A stretch of 52,776 bases of DNA from Carnobacterium_B sp045617425 (lineage in GTDB: Bacteria; Bacillota; Bacilli; Lactobacillales; Carnobacteriaceae), in assembly GCF_045617425.1 (NCBI RefSeq), contig NZ_JAZLIO010000017.1:1-52776 (forward strand). The letters run 5' to 3'. Under the pieces are notes generated by a model. It worked only from the letters and a program-made list of their open reading frames with translations, was not told the origin of the DNA and made no database searches. The number at the start of each line of letters is the position of its first letter. The first letter of the stretch is position 1. Below are positions 26,258-34,396 of this stretch, piece by piece. The translations under genes were made by a program, and so were the position numbers.

Positions 26258-27415
26258 TTATTCTCCTTTGTTTTTCGATACAAATGCTAATGCTTGATCC
26301 AAGTCATCAATGAGATCTTCTATATCTTCTAAACCAACGGACAAACGAACCAATTCATCTTTTATTCCTGATTTTAAACGAACTTCTTTCGGAATAGATC
26401 CATGTGTCATCAAAGCAGGTATTTCAATCAAACTTTCAACTGCTCCCAAGCTTTCGGCTAGTGTGATGATCATTAGTTTTTCGACAAAGTTCTTAGCAGA
26501 AAATCCTTCTTTTAATTCAAATGAAATCATTCCACCAAAACCACTCATTTGTTTTTTAGCAATCTCATGACCCTGATGGTTCTCTAATCCGGGGTAATAG
26601 ACTTTTTCAATACTCGAATGATCGATTAGGTATCGCACTACTTCCTGAGCATTTTTTTCATGTTCTTCCATTCTGATGCCTAACGTTTTAATCCCTCTTT
26701 GTAAAATCCAGCTATCTTGCGGCCCTAAAATTCCGCCGATTGCATTTTGTAAAAAGCCAATTTTATCAGCTAGTTCTTCATTGTTCGTCGTAACTAATCC
26801 TGCAACAATATCGCTATGTCCGCCTAAGTATTTAGAGGCACTATGAACAACAATATCTGCTCCTAGTGTAAGCGGACGTTGATGATAAGGCGTAGCAAAA
26901 GTATTGTCAACAATCGTTATCAAGTTAGATTCTTTTGCAATTTTAGCTACAGCCTCGATATCGGTTATTTTTAGCAAAGGATTGGTTGGTGTCTCTAAAA
27001 AAATTGCTTTAGTTTCTGGACGAATAGCTGGTTCAATAGTGCTTAAATCACTTGTATCTACCGTGGTAAATGTTATTCCAAGATGCACAAGTACTTTATT
27101 CATTAAACGATACGTTCCTCCATAAATATCATCTCCCACAATGATATGGTCTCCTTTAGAAAATAATGACAGCACCGTATGTGTCCCTGCTGAACCTGAC
27201 CCAAAAGCAAAACCTCTAACGCCTTCTTCTAAGTCCTTGATTAATTCTTCTACTGCAAAACGAGTAGGATTTCCTGTTCTTGAATACTCATACCCTTTGT
27301 GTTTGCCTACTTTTTCTTGTTTATAGGTTGATGTTTGATGAATGGGTACATTTACCGAACCTGTTGCTTCATCATGACTGATACCACCATGGATTAACTT
27401 CGTTTTCATTTTCAT
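26258..27415 (-). CDS. mccB: cystathionine gamma-lyase/homocysteine gamma-lyase
   Basis: A PLP enzyme of the Cys/Met-metabolism family, about 385 residues, which splits cystathionine into cysteine, 2-oxobutyrate and ammonia. The PLP lysine is in VHSASKYLGGHSDIVAG; phosphate-binding GSGSAGTHTVLS and SRTGNPTR are typical. Together with the cystathionine beta-synthase upstream it converts homocysteine to cysteine (reverse transsulfuration). A cystathionine gamma-synthase role is possible, but the operon with mccA and yrrT argues for MccB. I start at ATG 27415; a GTG at 27424 sits only one base from the AGGAG site. It is 13 bases after mccA. Confidence 0.88.
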   Translation of the reverse strand: MKMKTKLIHGGISHDEATGSVNVPIHQTSTYKQEKVGKHKGYEYSRTGNPTRFAVEELIKDLEEGVRGFAFGSGSAGTHTVLSLFSKGDHIIVGDDIYGGTYRLMNKVLVHLGITFTTVDTSDLSTIEPAIRPETKAIFLETPTNPLLKITDIEAVAKIAKESNLITIVDNTFATPYHQRPLTLGADIVVHSASKYLGGHSDIVAGLVTTNNEELADKIGFLQNAIGGILGPQDSWILQRGIKTLGIRMEEHEKNAQEVVRYLIDHSSIEKVYYPGLENHQGHEIAKKQMSGFGGMISFELKEGFSAKNFVEKLMIITLAESLGAVESLIEIPALMTHGSIPKEVRLKSGIKDELVRLSVGLEDIEDLIDDLDQALAFVSKNKGE

Positions 27416-27428
27416 TTTTGACACTCTC

Positions 27429-28343
27429 CTATTGATATATTTTTTTGCTTAAATAACGCTCACTACTGTCTGGGAAAATTGTAATGATCGTGCTTCCTTC
27501 AGGTAACACTTTGGCTTCTCTTAAACAGGCAGCAAACGCTGCTCCGCTTGAACTTCCAACAAACAACCCATTTTTTGCGGCTAACTGTTTAACATAGTAA
27601 AAAGCTTCCTCATCAGAAATCGTATAAACGTGATCAATTAATGAATTATCTAAAAACTTAGGTATGAATTCCATTCCTATCCCTTCTGTTTTATGTCCAT
27701 GAGGCATTCCACCACCTAGAATCGATCCTTCAGGTTCAACGATAAGTGTACGGGTCAAAGAATTGTTTTCTTTTAAATAAGCTGCAGTTCCAATAAAAGT
27801 TCCACCACTACCTGCCCCAGCTACAAAAGAATGAATCACTTGCCCATCCATATCTTTTATAATTTCTGGTCCAAGGGTTTCATAATAAGTTAATGGATTC
27901 GCTTGATTTTCAAATTGCATTGGGATATAGCTATTCTTAATTTCTTCAGCCAACGATTGGGCTTTTTTTATTGCTCCAATCATGCCTTTTTCAGTAGGTG
28001 TAAAAATTAATTCCGCTCCAAGGGCCTTCATTAATTCTTGTTTTTCTTGACTAAATTTCTCTGGTACTGTAAAAACAACTCTTAATCCAAATTCTTGAGC
28101 TGCTAATGCTAACCCAATGCCTGTATTCCCGGCAGTGGGTTCAATAATCGTTGTATTTTTGTTTATTAGCCCTGTATCAAGAGCTGTTTTTATTAATTTG
28201 ACTCCTAAGCGATCTTTGATGCTTCCACCAGGATTGAACATTTCTAATTTTGCAAATATTTTACTCTTATTTGGTAGGTCGAAACCTTGAATTTCTAACA
28301 ATGGAGTGTTTCCTATCAAGTCTTGTGTTTTTCTGAATAGCAT
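27429..28343 (-). CDS. mccA: O-acetylserine-dependent cystathionine beta-synthase / cysteine synthase family
   Basis: A fold-type II PLP enzyme of 304 residues. The PLP Lys is in NPGGSIKDRLG, the substrate loop in EPTAGNTGIGLALA, the phosphate loop in AGAGSGGTFIG, and the pyridine-N Ser in GSSSGAAFAA. It condenses O-acetylserine with homocysteine (or sulfide) to give cystathionine (or cysteine). The start is ATG 28343, 7 bases after AAGGAG. It is the first structural gene of the operon; transcription from the promoter at 28696-28724 must first pass a Cys-rich leader ORF and an intrinsic terminator 44 bases before its start, so expression is probably attenuated when cysteine is plentiful. Confidence 0.9.
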   Translation of the reverse strand: MLFRKTQDLIGNTPLLEIQGFDLPNKSKIFAKLEMFNPGGSIKDRLGVKLIKTALDTGLINKNTTIIEPTAGNTGIGLALAAQEFGLRVVFTVPEKFSQEKQELMKALGAELIFTPTEKGMIGAIKKAQSLAEEIKNSYIPMQFENQANPLTYYETLGPEIIKDMDGQVIHSFVAGAGSGGTFIGTAAYLKENNSLTRTLIVEPEGSILGGGMPHGHKTEGIGMEFIPKFLDNSLIDHVYTISDEEAFYYVKQLAAKNGLFVGSSSGAAFAACLREAKVLPEGSTIITIFPDSSERYLSKKIYQ

Positions 28344-28386
28344 ATTTTTTCTCCTTATCTTTATTCTCAATTTCTAAAAAAGGGAC

Positions 28387-28418
28387 AAAAAAAGTGCATG
28401 AGTTTTACACTCATGCAC
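28387..28418 (-). terminator. leader terminator (attenuator) of the mccA operon
   Basis: On the minus strand GTGCATGAGT pairs perfectly with ACTCATGCAC around a 5-base loop and is followed by seven T. It stands between the Cys leader ORF and mccA, not after a gene, so it acts as an attenuator. Its 5' arm plus adjoining base (CATGAGTG, 28408-28415) is complementary to CACTCATG inside the leader ORF (28568-28575). Confidence 0.9.
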
Positions 28419-28524
28419 AAATCATCTAATTTAATTTAGTTTCTTCTAATGAAAGCCATTTCAATACACCTACTCATAAACTGTTTCCTAACAGCAATTC
28501 ATCAAGTATAGCAAATAGTTGTGT

Positions 28525-28626
28525 TCACAAAAAAGAAGAAGCTTGATTAAAAGATGTCACTTGTCGACATGAGTGGTCTATACAACATAAACAACAACAC
28601 ACGTCTAAACAGTTCATCTTTTTCAT
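28525..28626 (-). CDS. cysteine-rich leader peptide of the mccA operon (33 aa)
   Basis: A small ORF: ATG at 28626, TGA at 28525-28527, with AAAGGAAG about 7-8 bases upstream. The peptide begins MKKMNCLDV and then has CCCLCC (codons TGT TGT TGT TTA TGT TGT), with 7 Cys in 33 residues, all TGT. It lies in the 5' leader between a consensus promoter and an intrinsic terminator before a cysteine-forming operon. The design is that of a ribosome-stalling leader peptide: with little Cys-tRNA the ribosome would pause in the Cys run. The stop-proximal codons GCT TCT TCT TTT (28531-28542) can pair over 12 bp (one G-U) with the ORF's own Shine-Dalgarno (28630-28641). A metal-binding miniprotein is the alternative. 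Confidence 0.8.
   Translation of the reverse strand: MKKMNCLDVCCCLCCIDHSCRQVTSFNQASSFL
28568..28575 (-). promoter_or_regulatory. candidate antiterminator segment
   Basis: CACTCATG, overlapping the His-Ser-Cys codons 24 bases downstream of the first Cys of the run, is the exact complement of CATGAGTG in the terminator's 5' arm and loop (28408-28415). A ribosome held in the Cys run would leave it free to pair and disrupt the terminator. Pairing is inferred from complementarity only. Confidence 0.5.
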
Positions 28627-28695
28627 TAGGCTTCTTCCTTTCTTAATTTATTTTTTTACTTCAGTGTAAGTGAAGTCTTACATCGGTATAGACAC

Positions 28696-28724
28696 ATACT
28701 ATCAATCCATTTATTATTTGTCAA
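28696..28724 (-). promoter_or_regulatory. sigma-A promoter of the mccA operon
   Basis: TTGACA (28719-28724), 17 bases, TAGTAT (28696-28701) on the minus strand, a near-consensus vegetative promoter. It places the start of transcription about 60 bases upstream of the Cys leader ORF, with a small hairpin (ACTTCA/TGAAGT) in between. Confidence 0.85.
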
Positions 28725-28886
28725 CTAAATAATAAATAAACCTAGACCAATTTCACTATTCTGCCCTACAGTTATTTTAAAAAACATGATTGCAATACGG
28801 AGGTTTTTTTGAGAAAATATACAAGGAAGAATAGTTGCAGCGTTTAGTAACACTTCCTATAATCCAAAGCGACAGGAGCTACCTTT

Positions 28887-29318
28887 ATGTGGACATACAA
28901 AACGTTTGATGAATTGACCAAAGAAGAACTGTATTTATTTTTAAAAGAACGCAGTGCAATTTTTGTTTTTGAGCAACAATCTCCTTACCAGGACATTGAT
29001 GGTAGAGATCCTGACAGCATACATATTTCTTATATTGAGGATGGAGATTTACTTGCTTATTCCCGCATATTCGTCACTGATAATGGAAATATTCGTATAG
29101 GACGTGTTCTCGTTACAGAAAAGAGTCGCGGAAAAGGCTTTGCTCGTACATTATTCCATAATGCACTAACCTATTGCCAAGAGCATTACCCAGAAAAAGC
29201 AATTGAATTAAATTCTGAAGAATACATCAAAGATTTCTATGCTTCATTTGGCTTTAAAGAAATCGCGGATCCTTACCTTGAATCCGGTGTTATCCACGTC
29301 ACCATGTTACTAGAATAA
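28887..29318 (+). CDS. ElaA-type GNAT N-acetyltransferase
   Basis: A 143-residue GNAT enzyme with the ElaA signatures: LYLFLKERSAIFVFEQ, SPYQDIDGRD (the ElaA hallmark CPYxDxDGxD-like run), the acetyl-CoA loop SRGKGFART at about 94-102, and EYIKDFYASFGF. ElaA proteins acetylate unknown substrates. The ATG has AGGAG 8 bases upstream. It is divergent from the mccA operon leader and stands alone with a strong shared terminator. Confidence 0.88.
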   Translation: MWTYKTFDELTKEELYLFLKERSAIFVFEQQSPYQDIDGRDPDSIHISYIEDGDLLAYSRIFVTDNGNIRIGRVLVTEKSRGKGFARTLFHNALTYCQEHYPEKAIELNSEEYIKDFYASFGFKEIADPYLESGVIHVTMLLE

Positions 29319-29363
29319 AATGAGGCTGAACTACACTTACTTAGAGTAGTTCAGCCTCATTTT
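29317..29363. terminator. bidirectional intrinsic terminator
   Basis: An 18-bp perfect stem (29317-29334 with 29346-29363) between the convergent elaA-like and spxH-like genes. Confidence 0.92.
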
Positions 29364-29364
29364 T

Positions 29365-29931
29365 TTAAACTAACTGATACAAATCTTCTGCTGTGACAAA
29401 TCTTTCTATTAATGTTGCTTTTTTTTCGTCACCTGTTGTTATCAATAAACAGGATGGTGTATCTGTTGCTCCCATAGAACTTGAAACATCTTGGTCAAGA
29501 TCAAATAGATATTGAACAAACGGAGAATGGAAATCAAACAAGAACGTTTCCATATCTAAATTAGCCTGTTCAGCTGACTCAATTAGTAAATCTTTTGAAA
29601 GACCTTTTTTTTGAATAATCATTTTTTGTTGAATAGCCAGTAAAAATTCTCTACCTTTTTTCTTTCCTTGGATAGTAGCTGCGATAAAAGCCAACGATAA
29701 GTGAAAACTTTCATTATATAGCTTATTCCATACTGCTATTTCAGTTGGAAAATCATTTTCTTTCATATATCGGTAAAGAGTCTGCTTGTTGAGATAAGGA
29801 TAAATTGTTATTTGTGTGTTTTCTTCATAAGCATCCACAAACTTAAGCACTTCATCTTCCATTTTCAAAGAAGCTTTACAAATTGGATTAACAAATAAGA
29901 AAATTTCAACTTGCTTAGTTCTTTCTACCAT
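29365..29931 (-). CDS. spxH: DsbA-fold ClpXP adaptor SpxH (YjbH)-like protein
   Basis: A thioredoxin/DsbA-like protein of 188 residues. The opening VEIFLFVNPICKASLKMEDE matches the SpxH/YjbH pattern in which the redox CxxC is reduced to a single Cys. GATDTPSCLLI near the C-terminus holds the cis-Pro loop. SpxH delivers the regulator Spx to ClpXP for degradation, tuning the thiol-stress response. I use ATG 29931; a GTG at 29943 lies inside the ribosome site. The assignment is from sequence pattern; a plain DsbA-family protein is the alternative. Confidence 0.75.
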   Translation of the reverse strand: MVERTKQVEIFLFVNPICKASLKMEDEVLKFVDAYEENTQITIYPYLNKQTLYRYMKENDFPTEIAVWNKLYNESFHLSLAFIAATIQGKKKGREFLLAIQQKMIIQKKGLSKDLLIESAEQANLDMETFLFDFHSPFVQYLFDLDQDVSSSMGATDTPSCLLITTGDEKKATLIERFVTAEDLYQLV

Positions 29932-30063
29932 AAAATGAATCACCTCAATTCCATATCAACCTATGCTTATATAGTAACAGTAATCGGCTTTCACTAAAAA
30001 TCATTTGCTCAATACTGCATGGAGGGTAGGTTTTTGAGTTCTCTTTTCCCAATTTTGATAATG

Positions 30064-31326
30064 TTATTCCTCTTCAAAAAGAGTTCCTTTACGTAAGTAG
30101 ACTTGCTGAGTTTCGTAAATACCTTGATTACCTGAAAAGAGATAACTGATTACACATGTCAAAAAGAGATAAGGCAATGCTCCAGAACCAAAAATTTCTA
30201 ATCCCATAACAAAACAGGCAACTGGTGTATTGCTTGCAGCTGCAAAAACACCAATAAATCCAAGCCCTGCTAAAAAAGGAATCGAAATATGGAAAAGCTG
30301 AGCGAGTGTACTGCCTAAAGTGGCCCCAATCGTAAATAAAGGTGTCACTTCTCCTCCTTGAAACCCAGAACCTAATGTAACAGCTGTAAAAATTAATTTA
30401 CCCAAGGAATCAAACGGACCACTTCCCCCTAGAAACGCTTGGTCAATTAAAGGCAGACTTAGACCTAGAAACTCTCTAGTATCAACAAGGATAACAAGAA
30501 GAATAACGATTATTCCTCCAATAAAACTTTTTATGACCGGATTATTGAACCAGTTAGACATAATAACTTTTGTCATTCGTGTAGTCCAACTAAATAAACG
30601 TCCAGTAAATCCAAAAAGAATGGCTGCAATAACTATTTTAATAATAAGACCAGAAGTTGCTTCAGGTATAATCCCCATACTATAATGCGTATGCGAAACA
30701 CCAAGAAAAGTCGTCACCCAATTGCCGACCAACGCTGCCCATAAGCTTGGAAATAGTGCCTCTTGACGGACAAAACCAATAGCTAATACCTCCATAGCAA
30801 ATAATGTTCCAGCTATAGGGGTTCCAAAAACAGAACTAAAACCAGCACTCATTCCAGCAATTAATAAAATACGTCTTTCATTTTTTGCCATATGAAACAC
30901 GCGACCTACCGCATCGGCCAATGTTCCTCCCATTTGGACCGCAGTACCTTCTCGTCCAGCAGACCCACCAAATAGATGGGTAACCAATGTTCCAAAAAGA
31001 GTAAGCGGAATCAGTCTTTTGGGAATCGATTCTACTTCCTTATTAGTACCACGAGCTTCTTGAATGATCAAGTTATTGCCTCGTATAGCATTGCCTCCTA
31101 GTTTCCAATACAACCCACTAATAACTGCTCCACCCAGTGGCAATAAATAAAGTAGCCAAGGAAATGTCATACGAGTATTTGTTACAAATGTTAAACTGAT
31201 AAGAAAAAATGCGGATAAACTCCCTACTCCTATCCCTACTAAACTGCTATACCATAACCATTTAAAAAAATAGTACACTATTAGTACAATCTCTGTAGTT
31301 TTTAATTTTTTTAGTATAAGTACCAT
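30064..31326 (-). CDS. CLC-family anion transporter, possibly fluoride/proton antiporter type
   Basis: A 420-residue CLC protein with about ten membrane segments visible. The gating-glutamate loop reads GSAGREGTAVQMGG, that is GREGT rather than the GREGP of chloride CLCs. The first selectivity segment reads GGNAIRGNN in place of GSGIPE. To my knowledge both changes are features of the CLC-F branch, which expels fluoride in exchange for protons. No fluoride riboswitch is recognisable upstream. CLC-F is therefore a candidate and a general anion transporter is the alternative. ATG 31326 has GAGGG six bases upstream. Confidence 0.8.
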   Translation of the reverse strand: MVLILKKLKTTEIVLIVYYFFKWLWYSSLVGIGVGSLSAFFLISLTFVTNTRMTFPWLLYLLPLGGAVISGLYWKLGGNAIRGNNLIIQEARGTNKEVESIPKRLIPLTLFGTLVTHLFGGSAGREGTAVQMGGTLADAVGRVFHMAKNERRILLIAGMSAGFSSVFGTPIAGTLFAMEVLAIGFVRQEALFPSLWAALVGNWVTTFLGVSHTHYSMGIIPEATSGLIIKIVIAAILFGFTGRLFSWTTRMTKVIMSNWFNNPVIKSFIGGIIVILLVILVDTREFLGLSLPLIDQAFLGGSGPFDSLGKLIFTAVTLGSGFQGGEVTPLFTIGATLGSTLAQLFHISIPFLAGLGFIGVFAAASNTPVACFVMGLEIFGSGALPYLFLTCVISYLFSGNQGIYETQQVYLRKGTLFEEE

Positions 31327-31407
31327 TAAAATCCCTCTTTATTTTCGCATTATATTCACTTTTTCATTTTACCATTAGTCCATAATAGTTTCCTATTTTA
31401 TTTAAAA

Positions 31408-31442
31408 AAAGATGGACAGCCAGCCTTGGCGGTCCATCTTTC
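31408..31442 (-). terminator. intrinsic terminator of the DUF975 gene
   Basis: AAAGATGGAC pairs with GTCCATCTTT with an inner GCC/GGC, just after the stop codon at 31449, with A-run giving a T-tail on the minus strand. Confidence 0.8.
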
Positions 31443-31448
31443 CTAAAA

Positions 31449-32162
31449 TTAATTAGATTGAATCAAATCTTCATAAAATGCAACTTTTGTAGCATTTTGG
31501 TAAGGAAGTAGCCATAATAACCCTATACCTAGAGATAAAATAGATAGTATACCCCAACCTAAAAAACTTAGATCAAGGACAAAAAGACGCCACTTATGAC
31601 CCTTCATTAAGTTTTTACTTTCCGTAATACAGTCTAGAGAAGAAATTTTTTCATTGGGTGATAGGTTAGAACGATCCTTATATATTAAGTAAGCTTGTGA
31701 GTACGCATACGATTTTATAATTCCTGGAATAATAAATAACAAGGTCCATAAAGTAGTAAAAATAGTGGATATAATATAAATCAACAGTACTCTAAGAAAA
31801 TATTTTTTCGAAAATACTTGTAATCCCATTTTTACTGGTTGAATCTCCATACTGGGATTTCTAAACCAATCTAAAAATGTAAATGAAATACCCACTGTAA
31901 AGAGAGTTGATAAAATTCCGCTACCAATATTGCTTGTTCCATTTCCAGTTCCATCGTCAGACATCATAGAATTATTTACCCAATAATTAGAACCTGCATC
32001 AGAATAATTAACTAATGCAATTACCAAAGCTGCAAAGAGTAAAGTAATAAGGATTGAAATTATTGTTGGAATAATGTTCAATAGAATAGCATCTTTCCAT
32101 CTTCCCTTAAGCAACGCTTTTGTATCATTTTTTAATTCACTTCTTGTTTTATAGTTTTGCAT
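31449..32162 (-). CDS. DUF975 family membrane protein
   Basis: A 237-residue protein with about five or six helices. It opens KTRSELKNDTKALLKGRWKD, the conserved cytoplasmic start of DUF975 proteins, and has the central IPGIIKSYAYSQAYLIYKD segment plus the ITESKNLMKGHKWRLF motif. Function unknown. The ATG follows GAGGAGG by 9 bases. Stand-alone gene. Confidence 0.85.
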   Translation of the reverse strand: MQNYKTRSELKNDTKALLKGRWKDAILLNIIPTIISILITLLFAALVIALVNYSDAGSNYWVNNSMMSDDGTGNGTSNIGSGILSTLFTVGISFTFLDWFRNPSMEIQPVKMGLQVFSKKYFLRVLLIYIISTIFTTLWTLLFIIPGIIKSYAYSQAYLIYKDRSNLSPNEKISSLDCITESKNLMKGHKWRLFVLDLSFLGWGILSILSLGIGLLWLLPYQNATKVAFYEDLIQSN

Positions 32163-32272
32163 TTCTTCCAGCCTCCTCAGGCAGATGATTTCCTATAGTT
32201 TACCAAAAATGAATAGTGATTGTTATTTATTTTGAAATTTCAGTCAAAATAAATAACAACTTTTTCTTTTCA

Positions 32273-33280
32273 TTACAAAGACTTATCTTCTGTCTCAGAT
32301 GAATTTCCTATAATTCGCTTTTTTAGAATAGCTTTATAATTTTCTTTATACAAACTGTTATTATCCTGCAAGAATTTTATGCCAACTTTATAATAAATTG
32401 GAATTTTTTTATCGTTAGCTATTTCTTCTTGATAAAGCCGAATGTCTTGTTGAAGCCTTTGTTTAAAGACTTCAGTATCAATATTCTCAGGAGCCTGGCT
32501 TAATTTAAACCCTACAGAAATCATACTTTCCATCAGTTTTTGCAAACCTAAATGTTTTAACTGTGGAAAATCTATTTTTAGTAATGCGTATAAATGTTCT
32601 GTCTCGGTTAGAATATCATAATATTCTGGTGAAAAACTACTACTGACGATTGTATTCGAACTTCTCACATAATGATAACCAACTTCGCTTGTTATGACAG
32701 TTTTACTAGATTTTTTTGCTAATTGATAAGTGGTCACGATATCTTCAAAGATTTTTCCCTCTGGAAAAGCTATTTTTTGAAACAAACTATGATGATAAAT
32801 TTTATTCCACGTATAGAAAGCTACCCCAGAAGAATTAAAAATCAGTTCAATGAGTTCATTTTTGTCAACGATAACTTTATTTTTATTTTTCTTTTTAGGT
32901 AGACTGATATTGCCGTATACTTTATCAAAATTCATGACATACAAAGTCATGTCTTTGTGTTGAACACTCGCTTCATAAAAGTTCAAAAAAGCCTCATTAT
33001 CAAATCGATCGTCGCTATCAATAAAGGCAATAAAGTCACCTGAAGCTACTTCTATACCTTTATTTCTAGCTGCTGATAATCCTTTATTCTCTTGATGAAC
33101 AACTTTAATACGCTTATCTGTTTTCGCTAATAGGTCACATATTTCTGGAGAACTGTCTGAAGAACCATCATTAATTAAGATCAGCTCAAATTCAGGATAA
33201 CTTTGCTGCAATACACTTTTCACAGCATCTCCTAGGGATGAGCTTGTATTATACACCGGCATGATGACACTTATCAGCAT
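32273..33280 (-). CDS. family 2 glycosyltransferase
   Basis: A 335-residue GT-A enzyme. The nucleotide-sugar site is visible as LILINDGSSDSS and GDFIAFIDSDDRFD (DxD), with the acceptor segment GKIFEDIVTTYQLA near residue 180. Such enzymes add sugars to wall teichoic acids, capsule or glycoproteins; a single stand-alone copy gives no acceptor clue. The ATG has AAAGGAGG 8 bases upstream. No other polysaccharide genes flank it. Confidence 0.9.
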   Translation of the reverse strand: MLISVIMPVYNTSSSLGDAVKSVLQQSYPEFELILINDGSSDSSPEICDLLAKTDKRIKVVHQENKGLSAARNKGIEVASGDFIAFIDSDDRFDNEAFLNFYEASVQHKDMTLYVMNFDKVYGNISLPKKKNKNKVIVDKNELIELIFNSSGVAFYTWNKIYHHSLFQKIAFPEGKIFEDIVTTYQLAKKSSKTVITSEVGYHYVRSSNTIVSSSFSPEYYDILTETEHLYALLKIDFPQLKHLGLQKLMESMISVGFKLSQAPENIDTEVFKQRLQQDIRLYQEEIANDKKIPIYYKVGIKFLQDNNSLYKENYKAILKKRIIGNSSETEDKSL

Positions 33281-33370
33281 TTTAGAACCTCCTTTAAAAC
33301 GTTCAACTGCTTAAAATCTGTCCAGGTTACACTGAAAGTATAATTCAATAGTTTAAAATTAATCTTTTTG

Positions 33371-34156
33371 CTAAATCGCTTTGATACTTCCACCGTCGAT
33401 CATTAAAGATGATCCAGTAACGTACGTATTTACATCTGATACAAGAAAAGCAACAAATTTTGCAAATTCTTCCGGTGTTCCATAACGGCCAAGTGGAATA
33501 GCTTCTTGAGCTTTTTTTGTAATTTCTTCCATAGATACATTTTTATTTTTAGCTGTAATTTCATCTAGAGTTGTTATACGATCTGTTGCTATTCGTCCTG
33601 GCGCAACCGTATTGATTAAAATATTAAATGGCCCTAACTCTTCTGCTAACGTTTTACTAAGACCAACAATTCCTAAACGAAACGTATTTGAAAGAATCAA
33701 ATTCGAAATTGGTTGCTTGATGGAAGAAGAAGCAATATTAATAATCTTTCCTCCTTTTTCTTTTAAATCCGGCAAAACTGCTCGTATCGTTCGAATGTAG
33801 CTTAATAAATTTAAATGAAAAGCATTTTCCCAATCTTCATCTGAAAAATCTTCAAAAGAACCAGAGGGTGGCCCCCCAACATTATTAATCAAAATATCAA
33901 TTTTGCCAAAATTTTTGTGTGTTTCTTCTATGAGTTGTTGAATGTCTTCGTTTTTAGTAAGATCAGTGGGGCAAAAGGCAATCTTTCCTTTTCCAAAAGT
34001 CATCAATTCCTTTTGAACCTTTTGTAGTTTTTCATAGTTTCGACTAGCGATCATAACATTCGTTCCTTCTTTTACTAATTCTGTCGCTATAGCTTTACCT
34101 AATCCTTGACTAGATGCCAATACTAAAGCTGTTTTACCTACCAAATTTAAATCCAC
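33371..34156 (-). CDS. SDR-family protein lacking the catalytic Tyr
   Basis: A 261-residue Rossmann-fold protein. The NAD(P) motif is ALVLASSQGLGKAIA and the NNVGG segment is intact. The usual active site YxxxK is absent: where Tyr and Lys should stand, the sequence reads LSNTFRLGIVGLSK, with a Ser cluster (NIASSSIKQP) before it. A similar LSNAFR-type form exists in YvrD-like SDRs, so the change may be ancestral to that subgroup. The activity is uncertain. The start is GTG 34156, five bases after AGGAGGAG; a longer frame overlaps this site. Confidence 0.85.
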   Translation of the reverse strand: MDLNLVGKTALVLASSQGLGKAIATELVKEGTNVMIASRNYEKLQKVQKELMTFGKGKIAFCPTDLTKNEDIQQLIEETHKNFGKIDILINNVGGPPSGSFEDFSDEDWENAFHLNLLSYIRTIRAVLPDLKEKGGKIINIASSSIKQPISNLILSNTFRLGIVGLSKTLAEELGPFNILINTVAPGRIATDRITTLDEITAKNKNVSMEEITKKAQEAIPLGRYGTPEEFAKFVAFLVSDVNTYVTGSSLMIDGGSIKAI

Positions 34157-34286
34157 TAAAACTCCTCCTGTTCTTTCATTCATCGTTTGTGTACTCTTAT
34201 GTCATTTTTTCATAACCCAGCAAAAAAGTAAACTCTTTCCTTTTCGTCTCTTTTACATATCTTTCGCTTTTACCAGATAATCATGC

Positions 34287-34292
34287 TATAAT
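34287..34292 (+). promoter_or_regulatory. extended -10 promoter of aslA-racD
   Basis: TATAAT preceded by TGC (extended -10) about 105 bases before the aslA start; the -35 is poor. Confidence 0.5.
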
Positions 34293-34396
34293 TTTGTCAT
34301 TTAAGAAAACGTTTTTATAAAATAGACCACTATCTTCGTTTGACATCCTCAATGCTTACTATCTCTTATCTTTTTCCTTGAAAGGACTGTTTACTT

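Noticed and set aside
31327..31448. Fluoride riboswitch before the CLC gene
   Set aside because: None of the conserved crcB-motif elements was recognisable in the short upstream region.
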